Shown here: positions 45,608 through 58,520 of the stretch, in pieces
Numbering within the stretch: the stretch's first letter is position 1
Layout: each line of letters opens with the position of its first letter
NCBI GenBank assembly: GCA_032209605.1
Contig: JASFXZ010000008.1
Coordinates: 3,100,001 to 3,164,000 of the forward strand
Direction: 5' to 3'
Length of the DNA stretch: 64,000 bases
Source: Mactromeris polynyma
Lineage: Eukaryota; Mollusca; Bivalvia; Venerida; Mactridae
Translations under genes and position numbers: made by a program
The notes under the pieces: generated by a model
The model's input: only the letters and a program-made list of their open reading frames with translations
Database searches by the model: none
What the model was told of the DNA's origin: nothing

Positions 45608-48600
45608 CTTGTTACACTTTAGAGGTCATCATTTTGGCTGACATCTTCATCAAGTTTGGTCAGAATCTCCGGGGCCAGTTTCTAACTCTGTGGAAAGAAG
45701 CGGCCTTAATAAAATCTTGGACAAAATCGAAATTTGATAATCTTGGGTAAAACAACTTGGTCCAATCAAACAAACACATTTTTAAAACTCTTTAGAGGCC
45801 ACATTTTTCGCCTGATCTACATAGAACGTGTCAATAATGTTTGTCTTGACGAGGATACATGTAATATTGACACATGGTTATGTGGGGACGGTTATGTGGG
45901 GACTTTGTCATGGGAACATATCATACAAACATGGTGTAAGCACTTGAGTGGTACTCTGACTTTACATGATACATGCTTAGATTATTAATTCATCTTCATG
46001 AAATTTGGGTTAAATTTTTAACTTGTTTTAAAAAAAAATAAGTAAAATAATTAAAAAAGAATTGTAAACATACTAGAGGTGACATAATTATTCTACCCAA
46101 CCATTGTGAAGTATTGTCAGAATGCTTGTGTCATGACATCTAGGCCATGTATACAACTGGATCATCAGGGATCCTTGCCAGTATGTCAAGTTTGAATTAC
46201 CTTGCTATGAGCTTTATGATAGGCACTATTATTAACAGGAATTCCAGCCTTGACCTTCAAGCTGGTGTCAGTGACCTTGACATTAGCCACAAATACTTCA
46301 TCCATAGAAGTAAAATCTTGAGATAGAGTTTTATCATTGTTACAACTTTTTTCTGTTAAATTAAGAAGTATTCTTTAATTATCTGATTCCATTAGGTTAT
46401 AGAATTAAGTTCAGGTACCAGTCTTAGAATACTTCATTTCATTGGTTAATTTTAAGACTCAGTGCTTGGAACTAACCAATCAGAGGCAATGACTTTTGAA
46501 AAGTTTTAAAACCTCAGACACTTGAGGTTGTGGAAGTTTACCCCTTTGAATAATTCTTGTTCAACAGTTTAACTAAAAATAAGCGTAACCTTACATACTC
46601 TGGTACAGTATTCAGGTATTGATGTACTAACTGATAGGCAACTTGCTTTTTCTCAATACAGGATTGAAAATGTACTAACTAGCATTTATATTGTCTAAAT
46701 GATTATACTGTACTTTGTATATAGGATAGTTCAATGTAGGTGTTGTGAAGTGTGGAAAATGTTACTATAGAAATGAAATACCACAAAATATTGTTAGAAA
46801 TCAGATGTTATGGTTCAATAAAATATGTAGGATGTTGTAAAATGGTCGTAAAATATCTGTGTGAATCATTCAAACATTCAGTCATACATATATAAATGAG
46901 GTATAAATGATCGCATTCTTACATATTCCTGTAAAATATAACAACTTTTATACAGGTGCGTGTATGATGATTTTAGTTTAAAGCGCTTCCCTGTTTTAAT
47001 TACTGCATAACTTACTTATATGCCATGTTCTACATGATATAGTGGGAGATATTTGGTCATTGTGAGACCGTTCTAACGCCATTCTGTTCATTTACTTTCA
47101 TTTGATAAAATTTAAAGCCATGCAAGAATGTATCATTGGTGATATAACGTTCAAACCATTTAAACCAGTCCCATAACCATTTAACAACCATATTTTTGTA
47201 AATAAAAAATGAAACTAGGTTTATTGTGAAATTAGACTACTTTGTGGCTTTTTGACAAACTTTGATCATTTATTGGTGATTTTAATGTAATAAATTTATA
47301 TAATTATGGTAGTTGTAATGTCCAGTGGTTTATGTCATTTTCATTCACTCCTCTTTAAAATGTATTCCTAGCTTGGTAAACATCTTTGTGTGTGCAATAG
47401 AATGAAAAAATATAAAACAATAATTTCTGCATGATATTATATTATGGATTATATTTTGTATTTATATTTGTAATTTTTCAAAGTTAAAGCATTGCTTGTA
47501 AAGTTGTATGATGTTTGGGCATTGTATGAGGAAATCAAACAGCTTTTGTATGGAAATAAATCCTTGTAATACATACGGGATTCAACAATTATCTGAATTG
47601 ATTCTCACTTGTGAAGGTTTGTACATTGTTTCTATTTGTATCTGAGAGAATTTCTGCAGAAATACATTGATTCTTTTTAAATTAAGAACTTGAACTTTAC
47701 TCATAGTATTTTATGTGTAGTATAATTCTTAGACATAATATGACCAAATTGCTGTGAATATGAGTTTGTCCTTTAATCAACTGGTACAAACAACATCAGA
47801 ACATTATCATGCTAGACTCACATTGACAATTACAAAGACATTATTTATATATTACTGTCTGATTGAACTTCATGGTTCTATATTTAAACTATGAGTTGCC
47901 CCCATGAAAAAATTGCCGGATTTCAGCTATTGTACATAACAAGAATTCTAAATGATTTTGTATGTAGTACATAATATCGATACATTGGAATATATTACTG
48001 AACATTTTAGTACGTTTGTTGTAAGTGTAAGAGGACAATTGTCTGGGTGAAATGAGGAAATCTGGTATTAGACTGAAGTTGCTCAGCAATTCCCTCCCAG
48101 AGTCATAATTTGCAAGTGTGAAATAATTTTCAAACTTGTTGTTTCGTAGCAATAAAAACAAATTGCATGAAGAATGCAGCATCAATAATGGCATAATAAT
48201 GTTGATTACATACAGTATAAACTGTCCATAACATCACCTATGTCTGTATGACATCACCAGATGGTCCTGGCAAAAGAACTTAGTACTAAATACATTTTAA
48301 CATGTATACACTATGGATAACGACACCTGTTAAACAGAACATTGAACACTGTTTGTTGGTCACATTAACCCTAAAATAATCACACCCCTTTATCACTAAT
48401 TGATGAAATATTTACTGTTTAATTGATCTACTATACTACCTTTATTTTCACCCACATGTACATGTATATATGCTTACAACCCAAAAAGCAGGCCACCAAA
48501 TACCATCACAATATCATGAAGTAGTCTTTCTTAAAACACTTAAATGTCAATTAACACACTTAATTCACCAGAGTAGTTTAAATGATACTAAAGTTGAATA

Positions 48601-48796
48601 CAGATATGAGTAAATAATGCCTATGTTAACACACATTAAGTGTTGTCCTCCTGTTGACCATAAAATAATAATTCCCTGGTATAATATATAGCCTACATAC
48701 CAATAGTCCTAATGCACATGAAGTATGTAGGATGATCAGTGACAAATGAACACCTGTTCTATGTGATTACCTGCATTATCCGACATTTCATTTTGG
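45608..48796. other. 3.2-kb intronic spacer
   Basis: AT-rich DNA. No exon with acceptable borders, no inverted-repeat element and no array seen. Short minus-strand frames near 47889-48194 lack coding character. Confidence 0.45.
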
Positions 48797-51005
48797 CATC
48801 AGTGTGTGGCGTTATATACTGGTTATACTGTATATGTAAAACATTGTATAATCTAGACTTCATGTCGGTATCAGTGTGTGTCATTATAGACTGGTTATAC
48901 TGTATATGTAAAACATTGTATTATCTAGACTTCATGTCGGTATCAGTGTGTGTCATTAAAGACTGGTTATACTGTATTTGTAAAACATTGTCGGTATCAG
49001 TGTGTGTTGTTATAGACTGGTTATACTGTATATGTAAAACATTGTATTATCTAGACTTCATGTCGGTATCAGTGTGTGTCATTAAAGACTGGTTATACTG
49101 TATTTGTAAAACATTGTCGGTATCAGTGTGTGTTGTTATAGACTGGTTATACTGTATATGTAAAACATTGTATTATCTAGACTTCATGTCGGTATCAGTG
49201 TGTGTCATTAAAGACTGGTTATACTGTATTTGTAAAACATTGTCGGTATCAGTGTGTGTTGTTATAGACTGGTTATACTGTATATGTAAAACATTGTATA
49301 ATCTAGACTTCATGTCGGTATCAGTGTGTGTCATTATAGACTGGTTATACTGTATATGTAAAACATTGTATTATCTAGACTTCATGTCGGTATCAGTGTG
49401 TGTCATTAAAGACTGGTTATACTGTATTTGTAAAACATTGTCGGTATCAGTGTGTGTTGTTATAGACTGGTTATACTGTATATGTAAAACATTGTATTAT
49501 CTAGACTTCATGTCGGTATCAGTGTGTGTCATTAAAGACTGGTTATACTGTATTTGTAAAACATTGTCGGTATCAGTGTGTGTTGTTATAGACTGGTTAT
49601 ACTGTATATGTAAAACATTGTATTATCTAGACTTCATGTCGGTATCAGTGTGTGTCATTAAAGACTGGTTATACTGTATTTGTAAAACATAGTATTATCT
49701 AGACTTCATGTCGGTATCAGTGTGTGGCGTTATATACTGGTTATACTGTATATGTATAACATCGTATTATCTAGACTTCATGTCGGTATCAGTGTGTGGC
49801 GTTATATACTGGTTATACTGTATATGTAAAACATTGTATTATCTAGACTTCATGTCGGTATCAGTGTGTGTCATTAAAGACTGGTTATACTGTATATGTA
49901 AAACATTGTATTATCTAGACTTCATGTCGGTATCAGTGTGTGTCGTTATAGACTGGTTATACTGTATATGTAAAACATTGTATTATCTAGACTTCATGTC
50001 GGTATCAGTGTGTGTTGTTAAAGACTGGTTATACTGTATTTGTAAAACATTGTATTATCTAGACTTCATGTCGGTATCAGTGTGTGTTGTTAAAGACTGG
50101 TTATACTGTATTTGTAAAACATTGTATTATCTAGACTTCATGTCGGTATCAGTGTGTGGCGTTATATACTGGTTATACTGTATATGTATAACATCGTATT
50201 ATCTAGACTTCATGTCGGTATCAGTGTGTGGCGTTATATACTGGTTATACTGTATATGAAAACCATTGTATTATCTAGACTTCATGTCGGTATCAGTGTG
50301 TGGCGTTATATACTGGTTATACTGTATATGTAAAACATTGTATTATCTAGACTTCATGTCGGTATCAGTGTGTGGTGTTATATACTGGTTATACTGTATA
50401 TGTAAAACATTGTATTATCTAGACTTCATGTCGGTATCAGTGTGTGGCGTTATATACTGGTTATACTGTATATGTAAAACATAGTATTATCTAGACTTCA
50501 TGTCGGTATCAGTGTGTGTTGTTATATACTGGTTATACTGTATATGTAAAACATTGTATTATCTAGACTTCATGTCGGTATCAGTGTGTGGTGTTATATA
50601 CTGGTTATACTGTATATGTAAAACATAGTATTATCTAGACTTCATGTCGGTATCAGTGTGTGGCGTTATATACTGGTTATACTGTATATGTATAACATCG
50701 TATTATCTAGACTTCATGTCGGTATCAGTGTGTGGCGTTATATACTGGTTATACTGTATATGTAAAACATTGTATTATCTAGACTTCATGTCGGTATCAG
50801 TGTGTGGTGTTATATACTGGTTATACTGTATATGTAAAACATTGTATTATCTAGACTTCATGTCGGTATCAGTGTGTGGCCTTATATACTGGTTATACTG
50901 TATATGTAAAACATTGTATTATCTAGACTTCATGTCGGTATCAGTGTGTGGTGTTATATACTGGTTATACTGTATATGTAAAACATTGTATTATCTAGAC
51001 CTCAT
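48797..51005. repeat. Minisatellite, 72-bp unit with 54-bp short form
   Basis: About 31 copies. The full unit is 72 bp (contains TCTAGACTTCATGTCGGTAT and GACTGGTTATACTGTATATG). A short form lacks 18 bp (TATTATCTAGACTTCATG) and alternates with the full form between 48950 and 49690, giving a 126-bp dimer. All lengths are multiples of three, so one plus frame is open for over 300 codons. Repeat residues (SVSVC, DWLYCICKTL) show synonymous and nonsynonymous changes alike, so I do not call it a gene. Confidence 0.96.
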
Positions 51006-51306
51006 GATTGCTCCTCAAAGTTCTTATTCTGCAAGTTCATTTCTTTTATGGTGTTAGTTACAAATTGTTAATGACAGATTCTCTTTGTTGAGTGATTGAA
51101 TGAGGCAAGAAATACTCCATTTAGGCTGATTACTTTTATTCTGAAGTGTTGTCTTGTGAAATGGTAAATTTTTTGTCTGGAGATTTGGAAGATATGTCAA
51201 TATTAGGGTTTGTAAAATAGCTTTTTCAGACTTTTGCTTGTGGAAATGTTAGCAAATCATTGAAATAATAGTATCAGTATAATATATTAAAACTTGTTTT
51301 CTATAG
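51006..51306. other. Intronic spacer, nothing recognised
   Basis: AT-rich DNA between the 72-bp array and the candidate alternative exon. Confidence 0.45.
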
Positions 51307-51389
51307 ACAGGAAATTTACACTGGCTGATATTTTACGTGCCAAATTCACTAACTGTTCCATGTCTGCAAACTTTCCACTTGTACAGTAA
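51307..51389 (+). CDS. Candidate alternative terminal exon, phase-compatible
   Basis: A good acceptor (AACTTGTTTTCTATAG) ends at 51306. The exon starts with two bases of a split codon, as required by the donor at 23178. It then reads RKFTLADILRAKFTNCSMSA and NFPLVQ before TAA at 51387-51389. Joined to the exon at 22978 it gives a short isoform with a new 27-residue tail. Text and phase fit; no poly(A) signal is obvious nearby. It could still be chance (26 codons). Confidence 0.28.
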
Positions 51390-52305
51390 TGTACTGAAAC
51401 ACAACTTGCCATTTACACAAAGCATCCACTCCAGTGTTTATGTCATTCACTTAAACCAAGTTCTTCATCTTCATATTTTATATGTTGTTCAAATGAATAA
51501 TGTTAATGAATATTTTTTTTTTTTAAACTTTAACCAGAATTCTTGCTAGGTTTTCCAAATGGGAGTCCTGAGAAAGGTTTTCTGAAAAATAGGGTCCATC
51601 AAAAAATTATAAAAGTAGTTGTTTCCATGACAACAGTGATTTAAGAATGGCACAGCCAATCACTATATATTATAATCTTGTATACTATTGTTTGATTAAC
51701 TCCTGAATTGGTGATTCATCATTATTTTCATGTTAATCCGAGAACAATATCATTGCGCTAAAATATAGAATTCTAGTGGTATATAAATAAGCAAGTTACT
51801 TCACCTAAAAGTTAACATTTTTTGGAATGGTTACCTTTTCCTTTAGTTCAATCACGTAATGTTCTGTTACAAACATTAATTGTGCAAATTATGTTTACTG
51901 ACCAGTATCATATCAATTATTTCTTCAACCAGTTTTATCTGTTGTGTTTTGGGAAAGTGATTGTGTGGTAGTTGATTCTGCTTTGTTACAATATGCTTCT
52001 CTTCATTAAGTGACATTAATTGAAGGTTTCAGGCTACAGGTACTGTTGATTATCTTCCTAATTTAATTCAAAATTTCTTGTTTTCTTGGAATCAATGGAG
52101 TACATTGCACAAAAAATAAATCCTTAATTACATTGGTTTCTAAAGAAAAAAAGTCAAGAAGACTGTCTGAGATTTTGAGAAAATTCCCAAATGCCTCATT
52201 ATTGGTTGAAACTAGTATAAAAAATAAACCAAGTTTCATTATGTAATGTAACCATAACCTTTTACCAGAACATACAATAACTCAAAACTCTTACTCTCAT
52301 TTCAG
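51390..52305. other. Intron end upstream of the large exon
   Basis: AT-rich intronic sequence ending in the acceptor at 52305. Nothing else recognised. Confidence 0.5.
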
Positions 52306-53720
52306 CCCCAGGAAAGCCAAAATTCATTGAACACCTGATCAATAGAGTGGTTTCTAAGAAAGTCAACAAACGTGACAACACTGGTTTAATCGAGAACACT
52401 GAAGAAACGCCTGACATAGCTGAGGAACCACTATCTCCAGATTCAGAGAAATGTCTGCAACAAGCGGAAGCTCTTGTTGAAGAATTGCTGACATGTTCAG
52501 TCAGACCAGCTAGTAGTGAATCAGAGGATTCTGGAAAAGGTTCTTCGTTGTTAGAATCTACTAGTGACTTTTCACCAACTTCCAAACGAAAATCTTGGTC
52601 CACGCCTGCTTCTCCCACAGCATTGCATGGTATTGTGAAAGACAGACTAAGAAGCTTTCAAGCCCTGCAGGAGTCCAGTGACACAGAATCTGTCAAATCT
52701 CCTTCTGCTTCTCATTCTCCATTACAAAAACAGAAATCATTTAAGAATGAAGGATATGAGTTAGAGCTTCAGGAGATCAATCAAAGCATTAAAAAGTTTT
52801 ATTGTTCTGTGTCAGAAGATGAAAATTTTAATTCTGCAGTAATGGAAAGTGGATACGTTAAAGCTCTTGTTGCTAAAATCAATGAAAACAAGATAAAAGA
52901 TGCAGCTGAAAGTGATAAAGAAAATAATGAAAATGAAGATGGTGAAGAAGTTGAAATTCCAAATGGAAGTGTAAGCGATGAGAACAATGAGAACACAAGT
53001 GAAAACAAAGGTGATTCAGGATGGGAGGAATGGGAGAAAGAGATTGGCAGCAGTTCAGAGAATGGAGAAATTGAAAATGGAGAAAATAGTGACAGTGATA
53101 AAGTATCACGTCGTAGTAGCAAAAATAGTGTTTGTAGTAGTATATCACTAAGGTCTAAAACCTCAACTCCAGTTGCTTCTCCACGGACTTCACAATGCTC
53201 CACGAGGTCTTCATCTTCTCATGAAAGTTCTGTAAATCGTTCCCGAGCAAGTTCAAGTTCTGACAATGACAATCAAGTAAGTAGAGCTCTAAAACGATTT
53301 AACCAGGAACGCAATAGAAGCATACCACAATCTCGCTTGAGCTCGCTATCCCATTCTTCTTTCTCATATTGTAACATGCATATCAAATCTCCTCCTAAAC
53401 TACGTAGTCTTAACCTTCATAAAAACTTGACTGATCCTTCATTAAGCAAAACTAATGACTGCTGTAACTCTAATGGTGCTATGTCAGCTGCTTTTGCTAA
53501 AAATAGAAACTGTTTGTCATGTGATGTGGAAAGTGCTGTTGACCAGTCTGCAGGTCAGACGGGTTCATGTGAAAAACGTGGCTGTGTCTCCCAGAGTTTC
53601 GATTTTGGATTATTACCATTAAATCCAGCGGAACTATTTGATGAGAATTGGTCTAAATGTGATCTGAATTTTGAAGACTTTGACTGTGATTTAGACAGTG
53701 TATCAGCGGCTAAAAGGAAG
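52306..53720 (+). CDS. Large internal exon, Ser-rich acidic disordered protein
   Basis: It begins after TTACTCTCATTTCAG with two bases of a split codon and runs 471 open codons to a strong donor (AGGAAG|GTAAGA, phase 0). Without splicing it stops at 53802-53804. Residues in order: a basic helix-prone start (PGKPKFIEHLINRVVSKKVN), a short helix (SEKCLQQAEALVEELL), Ser/Pro-rich phosphorylation-type text, a highly acidic Glu/Asn stretch (about residues 190-260), Ser/Arg-rich text (RRSSKNSVCSSISLRSK), and an acidic/aromatic end (ENWSKCDLNFEDFDCDLDSV). No folded domain is evident; a scaffold, cytoskeletal or nuclear role is only inference. I do not recognise the gene. It continues the exon at 22978. 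Confidence 0.82.
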
Positions 53721-54732
53721 GTAAGAAAAAAGAGCACCCAGTCCAGTTTTGTGGTTTTGTCTGCATGTTGTGTAATCATAGAAAGGTTGTTGGTATATAC
53801 GTAGGTCACTTTACTTTTTGTGTTGACTTTAGTATTTATAAATTTATAGTCTTTCTAATTTAATAGAGTTTGTTACTTTGTTTACAAGTTCTGTACCAAG
53901 AGTTCAGTCAGTTATTGTTGCGTTTACTTATACTGTAGTTATATGCTTTCTTAGAGGCTAGAACAATATTGGTCAGCAACAGGGTAAGAAAATTGTTTGT
54001 TGCTAAAATGTTTTTTTTTGTTAATTAAAATTCTTTGAATAATGTGTTCACCTTAGTTTTGCTATGCAGCTTAATTAATGAGTTTTTAAAAATGTTTCAT
54101 GCATGTTTGCCTCTAATTCATGTCACATTTCAATATTTCCTTCACATATTCTTTGAATAATGTGTTCAACTTAGTTTTGCTATGCAGCTTAATTAATGAG
54201 TTTTTAAAAATGTTTCATGCATGTTTGCCTCTAATTCATGTCACATTTCAATATTTCATTCACTTGGCTTGGTGTTTTGCATGTACATCAAGGCATCTTG
54301 CAAGAGGCTCCATGTTTATTTCTAACCAAAACCAGATCAGTGAATTACTGCTTGAAGTGACTGGCCTAAAATAGGGGAAATTGTTGGCATAGATATAATC
54401 TTATTGGCATTGTTGTTCATAAAGACTCATTGCTGTGGGAGATCTTAGCTATTATTCTAAAATGTTTGCTTATTGAAGTTAATGAACAGGATTTGACGAC
54501 AAGTTTATATTCAAAAGGCTTGGACCTTCTACCATAGGGTTTGCTCTTTGCATCCCTAATCATGGGTATAATTCTCCCTAGAACCCCCCTTTCACTATTG
54601 GTCATTACATACCATTGACAGCTGTATACTAATTGTGTTGATGCACTATATTAAGTGACTAAAGAAAACTTTACATGGCAGTATTTTTGCAAGGCTCAGT
54701 TATAACTATATCAATTTTGTTCATAACTTAAA
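53721..54732. other. Downstream intron with a two-copy 120-bp duplication
   Basis: Starts at the donor GTAAGA. A 120-bp segment (ATTCTTTGAATAATGTGTTC to AATATTTC) occurs at about 54029 and again at 54149 with very few differences, so the duplication is recent. No exon seen. Confidence 0.65.
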
Positions 54733-57220
54733 AGAACTTTTAACACACTGCAATCATAGCTTGAGCTTTATCTCATAACTTATTATCATCTTTACCACAC
54801 CACAATCTTAGCTAGAGCCTTATCTCATAACCTATTAGAATCTTTACCACACTTCATTCATAGATAGAGCTATATCTCACAACCTATTAGAATCTTTACC
54901 ACACTTCATTCATAGATAGAGCCATATCTCATAACCTATTAGAATCTTTACCACACTTCATTCATAGATAGAGCTATATCTCACAACCTATTAGAATCTT
55001 TACCACACTTCATTCATAGATAGAGCCATATCTCATAACCTATTAGAATCTTTACCACACTTCATTCATAGATAGAGCTATATCTCACAACCTATTAGAA
55101 TCTTTACCACACTTCATTCATAGATAGAGCCATATCTCATAACCTATTAGAATCTTTACCACACTTCATTCATAGATAGAGCTATATCTCACAACCTATT
55201 AGAATCTTTACCACACTTCATTCATAGATAGAGCTATATCTCACAACCTATTAGAATCTTTACCACACTTCATTCATAGATAGAGCTATATCTCATAACC
55301 TATACAAATCTTTACCACACTCCATTCATAGATAGAGCCATATCTCATAACCTATACAAATCTTTACCACACTCCATTCATAGATAGAGCCATATCTCAT
55401 AACCTATAAGAATTTTACCACACTGCATTTATAGGTAGAGCATTATTTCATAAACTAATAGACTCTTTACCACACTTCATTCATTAGCTACAGCCTTATC
55501 TCATAATCTATTAGAATCTTTACCACACTTCATTCATTAACTACAGCCTTAATTATCTCATAAACTAATAGAATCTTTACCACACTTCATTCATTAGCTA
55601 CAGCCTTATCTCATAAACTAATAGAATATTTACCACACTTCATTCATTAGCTACAGCCTTATCTCATAACATATTAGAATCTTTACCACACTTCAGTCAT
55701 TAGCTACAGCTTTATCTCATAAACTAATAGACTCTTTACAACACTTCATTCATTAGCTACAGCTTTATCTCATAAACTAATAGACTCTTTACAACACTTC
55801 ATTCATTAGCTACACCCTTATCTCATAATCTATTAGAATCTTTACCACACTTCATTCATTAGCTTCTTAACATTTAAGAATCTTTACCACACTGCATTCA
55901 TTAGCTACAGCCTTATCGCATAAACTAATAGACTCTTTACCACATTTCATTCATTAACTGCAGCCTTAATTATCTCATAAACTAATATAATATTTACCAC
56001 ACTGCATTCATTAGCTACAGCCTTATCGCATAAACTAATAGACTCTTTACCACATTTCATTCATTAACTGCAGCCTTAATTATCTCATAAACTAATATAA
56101 TATTAACCACACTGCATTCATTAGCTACAGCCTTTTCTCATAAACTATTAGAATCTTTACCGCACTTCATTCATTAACTACAGCCTTAATTATCTCATAA
56201 ACTAATATAATCTTTACCAAACTTCATTCATTAGCTACAGCCTTATCGCATAAACTAATATAATCTTTACCAAACTTCATTCATTAGCTACAGCCTTATC
56301 GCATAAACTAATATAATCTTTACCACACTTTATTCATTAGCTACAGCCTTATCTCATAAACTAATAGACTCTTTACCACACTTCATTCATTAGCTACAGC
56401 CTTATCTCATAACATATTAGAATCTTTACCACACTTCATTCATTAGCTACAGCCTTAATTATCTCATAATCTATTAGAATCTTTACTTCATTCATTAGCT
56501 ACAGCCTTATCTCATAATCTATTAGAATCTTTACCACACTTCATTCATTAGCTACAGCCTTAATTATCTCATAAACTAATAGAATCTTTACCACATTTCA
56601 TTAATGAGCTACAGCCTTATCTCATAATCTATTAGAATCTTTACCACACTTCATTCATTAGCTACAGCCTTATCGCATAAACTAATATAATCTTTACCAC
56701 ACTTTATTCATTAGCTACAGCCTTATCTCATAAACTAATAGACTCTTTACCACACTTCATTCATTAGCTACAGCCTTATCTCATAACATATTAGAATCTT
56801 TACCACACTTCATTCATTAGCTACAGCCTTAATTATCTCATAATCTATTAGAATCTTTACTTCATTCATTAGCTACAGCCTTATCTCATAATCTATTAGA
56901 ATCTTTACCACACTTCATTCATTAGCTACAGCCTTAATTATCTCATAAACTAATAGAATCTTTACCACATTTCATTAATGAGCTACAGCCTTATCTCATA
57001 ATCTATTAGAATCTTTACCACACTGCATTCATTAGCTACAGCCTTATCTCATAATCTATTAGAATCTTTACCACACTTCATTCATTAGCTACAGCCTTAT
57101 CTCATAATCTATTAGAATCTTTACCACACTTCATTCATTAGCTACAGCCTTAATTATCTCATAAACTAATAGAATCTTTACCACACTTCATTCATTAGCT
57201 ACAGCCTTATCTCATACCTA
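54733..57220. repeat. Minisatellite, 52/53-bp unit, two subfamilies
   Basis: About 47 copies. The left part (to about 55420) is a homogeneous 52-bp unit (AGAATCTTTACCACACTTCA, CATAGATAGAGC) with alternating AGCTATATCTCAC/AGCCATATCTCAT. The right part is more diverse, 49-57 bp, with TTCATTAGCTACAGCCTTAT and insertions such as TTAAT. A block at about 56317 is repeated at about 56692. Confidence 0.95.
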
Positions 57221-57316
57221 ATTTACTACAATTATCATACCATGTTTGTAGTGTAGCTGAAATAATGCTTTACACACAGAAATAAATCATAGCATTTTAA
57301 ATTATTTTTTCTTCAG

Positions 57317-57331
57317 ACGGCATTACAATAA
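57317..57331 (+). CDS. Possible last exon after 53720 (TALQ-stop)
   Basis: A very good acceptor (ATTATTTTTTCTTCAG) ends at 57316. In the phase left by the 53720 donor, the next codons read T-A-L-Q-stop, with AATAAA overlapping the stop. This would end the gene with AAKRK-TALQ. Only four codons, so it may be chance; the true next exon may be outside the window. Confidence 0.18.
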   Translation, partial: TALQ

Positions 57332-57927
57332 ATTTAAAGTCAGATATGATGTATTACAAATTTTTATGACATAGTCGCTTTAATCTCTAAATGCTCAGTA
57401 TTCTGATTCTGTCTTTAAAGCTATTACCGGTACATTGCTGTAGGTTTTGTAAACAGTCCTTTTATGGCATTTCCCACTGTGAATTTGCAGCATGCGCATG
57501 GTAATTCTGGTGCATTTTATGGGTTAATTTCTATTTACATAGTCAGAATCAATATCATGTCTCATTTGGGTGCATTTAAGTAGGTTTACTGGGAAAATAT
57601 TTTGTGAATTCAGGCAAGGTATTTTAGATGCTTAATTTAAATGCTTAAATCATACAACAAATGTTATACATCGATAATTGCTTCTTCCATTATATATATC
57701 TGTCTGTGTATAACAACATCCATCTTCCAAAACGTCCTTCCTTATTTCAGTGATACATAATAATTACTGACAACATTGAGGTATCTACAGACAATTCCTG
57801 TAACTGAGGTCTGTGTGTTGCAGACAATGGGACTAATACAGATTGTTTGTTGTCACAGGAGTATGACCTATTGAAAATATGAAATCTATAAACTTTCTTG
57901 TAAATGATAACTGGATAATTTAGGCAA

Positions 57928-57985
57928 AGTGTTAAAGGGGTAGAGCATCTGACTCCTGGGGCTTGTTTTTAGAGGTTGGAAAAAT
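57928..57985 (+). mobile_element. Possible tRNA-derived SINE head fragment
   Basis: GGGGTAGAGCATCTGACTCC resembles a tRNA D-arm and anticodon stem (A-box side). No B box follows. Fragmentary. Confidence 0.3.
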
Positions 57986-58520
57986 AGAATTCTACCTAGT
58001 GCTATGTAGGGAGAGAAGCGGTGCCATTTCTGAAACGTATGAAAAGAAGCCCCTATCTTCAGATAGGTAGCGTGATCTGACAGTGCTAGCTTTGGTAAAC
58101 AAAATGGCGTCCATATTGAACAATGTTGTCTTGTCTGGTGTGAGCCATTTTGTAGCTAGTGAAGTGTTCAAGCGGTTTTTAGACAGCTATATACCTTTTC
58201 TACAATGGCTAACTTCTTTCGCTTACTTCCCCTACCTCTAAAAAACATACCTCAGATGTTATTAACAGATGTCATTTTCAATTGTGTACCCTTCAATGGT
58301 TGGTTGGTAATTTTCAAAGGTGTGAAAAACATATGTAGGTCTGATAGTAAAATTTGCCTACCATGATCAATTTCTTAGATAACTGTGTAAGTAAGCATTT
58401 TATTTAACAATAGCTGGCCTCATGTTTTTATTACAACAAGGATTGATTAGAGCATACCTGTATTTTATATGCATGGGATTAGCAAGATTTACAGTCTCAA
58501 TTATGATCTGTCTCATCCAT

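Larger units (their letters stand above)
23179..52305 (+). other. 29,127-bp phase-1 intron
   Basis: Defined by the donor GTAAGT at 23179 and the acceptor CTTACTCTCATTTCAG ending at 52305. The single base left over from the first exon (A) plus two from the second (CC) complete a Thr codon and keep the frame open. It contains eight arrays, at least three MITEs and an opposite-strand OB-fold-like locus. An intermediate alternative exon cannot be excluded (see 51307-51389). Confidence 0.65.
57221..58520. other. Spacer with exon, SINE and small-ORF candidates
   Basis: Mostly AT-rich. Holds the acceptor candidate at 57317, a possible tRNA-derived SINE head at about 57928-57985, and a 45-codon frame at 58104-58241. 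Nothing firm. Confidence 0.4.

Noticed and set aside
48739..51057. Series of plus-strand frames of 317, 183, 72 and 137 codons
   Set aside because: Same cause: 72- and 54-bp units. The residues are an unlikely Cys/Tyr/Trp-rich repeat, and the changes between units show no preference for silent sites.
52799..53203. Minus-strand frames opposite the large exon
   Set aside because: They are shadows of the Ser/Glu-rich plus-strand coding sequence.
58104..58241. 45-codon frame with a good start context (ACAAAATGGCG)
   Set aside because: It is short, ends in ordinary sequence and has no recognisable motif. It could be a small peptide or the first bases of an exon, but nothing decides this.
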